DNA of 64,000 bases, taken from contig JANSXS010000004.1 of NCBI GenBank assembly GCA_024742835.1, forward strand, positions 1-64,000. The letters are read 5' to 3'. Position numbers and translations under genes: made by a program. This document shows positions 62,756 to 64,000 of the stretch, piece after piece. The notes under the pieces were generated by a model, which was given only the letters and a program-made list of their open reading frames with translations, was not told where the DNA came from and ran no database searches. Each line of letters begins with the position of its first letter. Positions within the stretch are counted from its first letter, which is position 1. The DNA is from Paracoccaceae bacterium. Lineage in GTDB: Bacteria; Pseudomonadota; Alphaproteobacteria; Rhodobacterales; Rhodobacteraceae.

Positions 62756-63691
62756 ATGCTTGCCATATTTCTGCAAACGCTGCCTTTCTTTCTGATTATC
62801 GGGCTTGGCTTTGGGGCCGGGCGCACCGGGTTCTTTACCGATGAGGCAACGGCCTATCTGACGAAATTCGTCTTTTACTTCGCGCTTTCGGCGATGCTGT
62901 TCCGCTTTTCCGCCAATCTGAGCATGGCCGAGATCCTCGATTGGCGCTTTGTCATGGCCTATCTGTGGGGCACGGCCTTTGTGTATGGGCTGGTCACGCT
63001 TGTCGCGTTGATCCGCCGCCTGCCGGCAGAGGAAGCGGCGTTCGAGGCGCAATGCGGCGTTATCGGCAATACCGGGTTCATGGGCGTGCCGATGCTGACG
63101 CTGCTGATGGGGCCGCAGGCCATCGGCCCGGTGATGCTGGTGCTGGCCGTGGATATGATCGTGTTCAGTTCGCTGATCGTGATCATCGTCACCGGAAGCC
63201 GCGATGGCCGGATGAGCCTTGGCATCCTGCGCACGGTGGGGCTTGGCCTGCTCAAGAATCCGATGATCGTGTCGATCTCGCTTGGATTCGCGTGGTCCGC
63301 GCTCAGCCTGCCGATCCCCGGCCCGATGAATGAATTCCTGACATTGCTGGGGGCCGCCGCCACACCCGGCGCGCTGTTCGCCATTGGCGCGTCATTGGCC
63401 AACAAGCGGGCGGAACGCCCTGCGATTGCGGGCTGGCTTAGCTTCAACAAGCTGGTGCTGCACCCCGCGATGGTGGCGTTTTCCGCGCTGGTGCTGTTTC
63501 CGGTCGAGCTTTATGCGGCGGCGGTGATGATCGCGGCGGCCTCGCTGCCGGTGGCGGGCAACGTGTATATCCTGGCTGAACATTACCGCGTCGCGCCGCA
63601 GCGCGTGTCGGCGTCGATCCTGATCTCGACGGCGCTGGCGGTTGTCACTGTCTCGCTGGTGATCGGCTGGGTGGGCGCGCTTTACCGCTAG
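62756..63691 (+). CDS. AEC family transporter
   Basis: A 311-residue membrane protein with about ten helices of the auxin-efflux-carrier superfamily. N-terminal LAIFLQTLPFFLIIGLGFGAG and the central GVIGNTGFMGVPML are characteristic. The family moves small organic anions; the substrate here is unknown. Confidence 0.88.
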   Translation: MLAIFLQTLPFFLIIGLGFGAGRTGFFTDEATAYLTKFVFYFALSAMLFRFSANLSMAEILDWRFVMAYLWGTAFVYGLVTLVALIRRLPAEEAAFEAQCGVIGNTGFMGVPMLTLLMGPQAIGPVMLVLAVDMIVFSSLIVIIVTGSRDGRMSLGILRTVGLGLLKNPMIVSISLGFAWSALSLPIPGPMNEFLTLLGAAATPGALFAIGASLANKRAERPAIAGWLSFNKLVLHPAMVAFSALVLFPVELYAAAVMIAAASLPVAGNVYILAEHYRVAPQRVSASILISTALAVVTVSLVIGWVGALYR

Positions 63692-63838
63692 ACGCCGACC
63701 AAAGTATGAGGCCGCTTGCGGGCAATCGGCGCTGGGTTCCGACGGGTGCTTTCTGTAAAGTGCGCGCAAGCCGGGGTGCGTCCCCGTTCTTGAACAGGCC
63801 GCGCGACGCGGCGCAGATCAGAAGGACACAGAAAGATC

Positions 63839-64000
63839 ATGGAAACCGTATCTGAAAATGCCTGTTTCGGTGGCACGCAGGGCGTCTACACCCACGCATC
63901 CGAGGCCTGTGATTGTGACATGACATTCGGCCTGTTCCTGCCCGAAGAGGCCAAAAGCGGTCCGGTGCCGGTGCTGTGGTACCTGTCGGGCCTGACCTGC
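63839..64000 (+). CDS. fghA: second S-formylglutathione hydrolase, 5' part
   Basis: The first 54 codons of another FghA, cut off by the window edge. ATG 63839 is preceded by AGAAGGA. The sequence VPVLWYLSGLTC is identical to that in the fghA at 141, with different flanks (METVSENACFGG versus MSLDIVTENRSFGG), so it is a divergent paralogue rather than a recent duplicate. Substrate assumed S-formylglutathione. Confidence 0.88.
   Translation, partial: METVSENACFGGTQGVYTHASEACDCDMTFGLFLPEEAKSGPVPVLWYLSGLTC

Overview
The window comes from an alphaproteobacterium of the Rhodobacteraceae (Roseobacter type) with methylotrophic capacity. The evidence is a high-GC genome, the glutathione-linked formaldehyde pathway next to xoxF, Rhodobacteraceae-style housekeeping blocks (purH-lspA-DUF3035-M16-M16; rsmB; dapB; cydAB; moaE-moaD-pgsA-uvrC) and an Irr-type iron box. 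The genus cannot be fixed from this sequence alone.

Bases 1-20,600 form an almost complete lanthanide/PQQ methanol-oxidation locus. Formaldehyde detoxification (end of the glutathione-dependent formaldehyde dehydrogenase gene, then fghA) is followed by a cytochrome c (cycB-like), xoxF, xoxG, xoxJ and a CxxxCW rhodanese-like gene. A convergent minus-strand operon carries a SoxYZ-like carrier, a YVTN propeller, an MxaD-like protein and a DUF3280-type protein. A long plus-strand operon then encodes a PedA1A2BC/Lut-like ABC system. Nested inside that operon are a small acidic PepSY protein, an unknown exported protein and a complete NMT1/TauABC-type importer. A histidine kinase/response regulator pair and pqqABCDE close the block. 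XoxF uses lanthanide and PQQ in the periplasm, XoxG takes the electrons, the Ped/Lut-like genes probably handle lanthanide, and formaldehyde leaves through the glutathione pathway.

Bases 20,700-31,200 hold an orphan amino-acid-binding protein gene and a four-gene export locus. This locus encodes an 852-residue cysteine-free protein with an N-terminal double-glycine leader, an HlyD-like adaptor, a C39-peptidase ABC transporter and a second NHLP-type ABC protein. No modifying enzyme is present, so the cargo looks like a giant protein exported by machinery usually tied to small peptides.

Bases 31,400-64,000 are mostly chromosomal housekeeping: M16 peptidase pair, lspA, purH, heparinase-like, rsmB, SdhAF4-like, dapB, cyanide-insensitive-type cydAB, molybdopterin synthase, pgsA, uvrC, SDR, Ca/Na antiporter, S49 peptidase, ABC-2 exporter, UspA, SGNH hydrolase, CoxG-like, sulfotransferase-like, smpB, sulfurtransferase, aminotransferase, a HupE/DUF4198 divergent pair, TetR, the iron exporter mbfA behind an ICE-like box, an AEC carrier and the start of a second fghA.

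The most striking structural feature is a dispersed palindromic element of about 116 bp, present five times (20,818; 31,197; 34,056; 53,108; 54,498). Two copies sit inside the signal-peptide codons of secreted proteins. In both, removing a net 114 bp (38 codons) restores a textbook signal peptide in frame. A third copy supplies the stop codon of a neighbouring gene. This resembles the protein-coding palindromic elements of Rickettsia, but in a roseobacter and aimed at signal peptides.
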